A DNA stretch of 20,897 nucleotides from Isoetes engelmannii (Eukaryota > Streptophyta > Lycopodiopsida > Isoetales > Isoetaceae), in NCBI GenBank assembly GCA_011763485.2, contig JAANSK020275936.1, positions 1 through 20,897 of the forward strand, given 5' to 3'. The notes beneath the pieces are model-generated. The model was not told the origin of the DNA and did not search any database. It saw only the letters and a program-made list of their open reading frames with translations. Each line of letters opens with the position of its first letter. The first letter of the stretch is position 1. Shown here in pieces: positions 19,637-20,897 of this stretch. The translations under genes were made by a program, and so were the position numbers.

Positions 19637-20728
19637 CTGCCCAACTGAGTTCTTCTCGATTCATAAAGGTGTCAGGCAAGGTTGCCCCCGGGCACCTTAC
19701 TTATCTTGACTGTGGCTGAGATCCTTGCTAGGCTTATCTTCTGCTTACAATCTGCTAATCTTATTTCTGGTTTGCGAATGCCTGGCTCTTCTAAGCAATT
19801 GATTGTGCTTCAGTATGCTGATGATACCTTCATCATGTTAAAGGCTGATAATAATATCATGGACAACTTCTTTGAGTGCATAAACCTGTTTGGTATTGCT
19901 TCTGGTGTTAGACTTAACTTGGAGAAATGTTATATTATGTGGAATGACCCTGACCCTGCAGTCAACACTAGAGGTATTAAGATTGTTAGACCAGATGAAT
20001 GCATCACCCTGTTAGGCCTGCCTATAGCCATTAATACCAACATTAAGGGTGCTTGGGAAGGCATCCTTAATAGAATTAAGAAAAAGGTTAGTGGTATTAG
20101 CAGGAGTCTTTCTAGAGCAGGAAGGATTAAACTCTATTTTGGCAAGCACACATGTCTACTTCTCATCTGTCCTTATTGCTGACCAAAAGACCTATACTAT
20201 GATTGAGAAATGTGTAAGGGATTTTATTTGGGGAGGCTTGCATTGCCTTCAATAGAAGGAACTGACTCATGACAAAAATAAAGGTGGCTTGGGCTGCAAA
20301 TCTCTCTTTAGTCAAGCTCAGGCCTTAGGAGCCAAATTTGTTTGGAAAGCCATTCAAGGACTTAACTCTCCTGCTATGGATTTTGTTAGAAATAAAGCTG
20401 AAGCAATCCAGACCATTCAATAGAAGTAATTGTCAACACTCTTTTCCTGATTCTGTGTTCTTCCCTTTCAAACCTGGGAGCAATATCTCTTCTCTTATGA
20501 GGAAGATCTTCTGTGCTTGGAATACAGTGGCAGAAGTTTATGATCATATCCCTCTTCAAGCAGATTGTGGTGGTTTTTCAATCTTTTGGTGCCCTATCTT
20601 TGGTAATAATGATTATTCTTCTTTGGCAGAAGAACATTCCAAGTCATACAAGAAATGGAAAAATGTTGGTTTATCGATTGTCTCTGATTTGTGGGACATA
20701 AATAGTTGGAGGACTTGGGAAAATACCC

Positions 20729-20897
20729 GGGGGGGCTCACCTTTTTTTTTCCGTACAAAACATGTGCGTGGGCGATGAAGGGGTTTTTTTGACATTTTGA
20801 AGTACGTATACCTAAGCTGTGTCGCACGTTTTGGCGCCGGAGCTGCTGTATTTCCACGGTTTGAGGAGCGCTTTCCCTGCAGGGGTATGCACTTAGA
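20729..20897. other. Unrelated GC-richer sequence after LINE break
   Basis: LINE-like coding stops at a run of G (CCCGGGGGGG). The sequence beyond is richer in GC, has homopolymer T runs and shows no recognisable gene. It may be another element or the original flank. Confidence 0.4.

Larger units (their letters stand above)
18545..20728 (+). mobile_element. Truncated L1-type LINE with reverse transcriptase
   Basis: The plus strand encodes the linker before the RT (EQIQTVRQLMMDDPTN, then EEENRLEIQIRNLEE). The RT domain follows: KMKHGKAPGPDGLPPEF, DYRPISLTNTTYKIVAKIIA, motif A LDFKRAYDSINW (about 19474-19509), motif B IHKGVRQGCP (about 19658-19687) and motif C QYADD (about 19812-19826). Beyond it come the AGRIKL and DFIWGG landmarks and GGLGCKSL, which are typical of plant LINEs. 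The endonuclease is missing and the 3' end stops without zinc knuckle or poly-A. At least four frame changes interrupt the protein, near 18750, at the 23-bp duplication 19591-19636, near 19690 and near 20140. There are also stop codons beyond 20250. The copy is dead. Confidence 0.9.

Overview
This is plant nuclear DNA: intron-rich genes with GT-AG introns, a nucleus-encoded chloroplast protein, an L1-type LINE and a Ty3-type LTR retrotransposon with the usual plant initiator-Met tRNA primer site. The FNR-binding repeats in the chloroplast gene point to a vascular plant, because that C-terminal part of TIC62 is reported as a vascular-plant feature. The number of repeats and the added WPWQK modules do not resemble the flowering-plant proteins I know, so a fern or other non-flowering lineage is my guess; the sequence alone does not settle it.

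Layout. (1) 1-4241 is repeat DNA: a decayed LTR retrotransposon with long terminal repeats at 242-692 and 3775-4241. A second short LTR (918-1075) lies inside it in an inside-out context. (2) 4242-5000 holds the 3' end of a dead LINE with its zinc knuckle, and two copies of a small hairpin element lie at 4831-4906 and 5179-5252. (3) 5253-6400 has no recognised gene. (4) About 6404-10931, minus strand, is a previously unnamed multi-exon gene (gene 2) encoding a low-complexity plus coiled-coil protein. One of its introns carries a four-copy tandem array of about 180 bp. (5) 11061-11986 is the spacer, with several short duplications. (6) 11987-18216, minus strand, is a complete 15-exon TIC62 gene; I could join every exon in phase to give 1126 residues. 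(7) About 18545-20728, plus strand, is a 5'- and 3'-truncated LINE lying head-to-head with TIC62, starting about 330 bp from its ATG. (8) 20728-20897 is unrelated DNA.

The main biological interest is TIC62. An N-terminal atypical short-chain dehydrogenase domain is followed by a charged helical segment and then four copies of the ferredoxin-NADP reductase (FNR) binding motif. Each copy is split at the same point by a phase-2 intron. The exons between are symmetric (length divisible by three, phase 2-2), so copies can be gained or lost without changing frame. Four copies of a second motif, WPWQK preceded by a basic helix, are interleaved with them. Gene 2 lies downstream in the same orientation; the sequence shows no functional link between the two genes.
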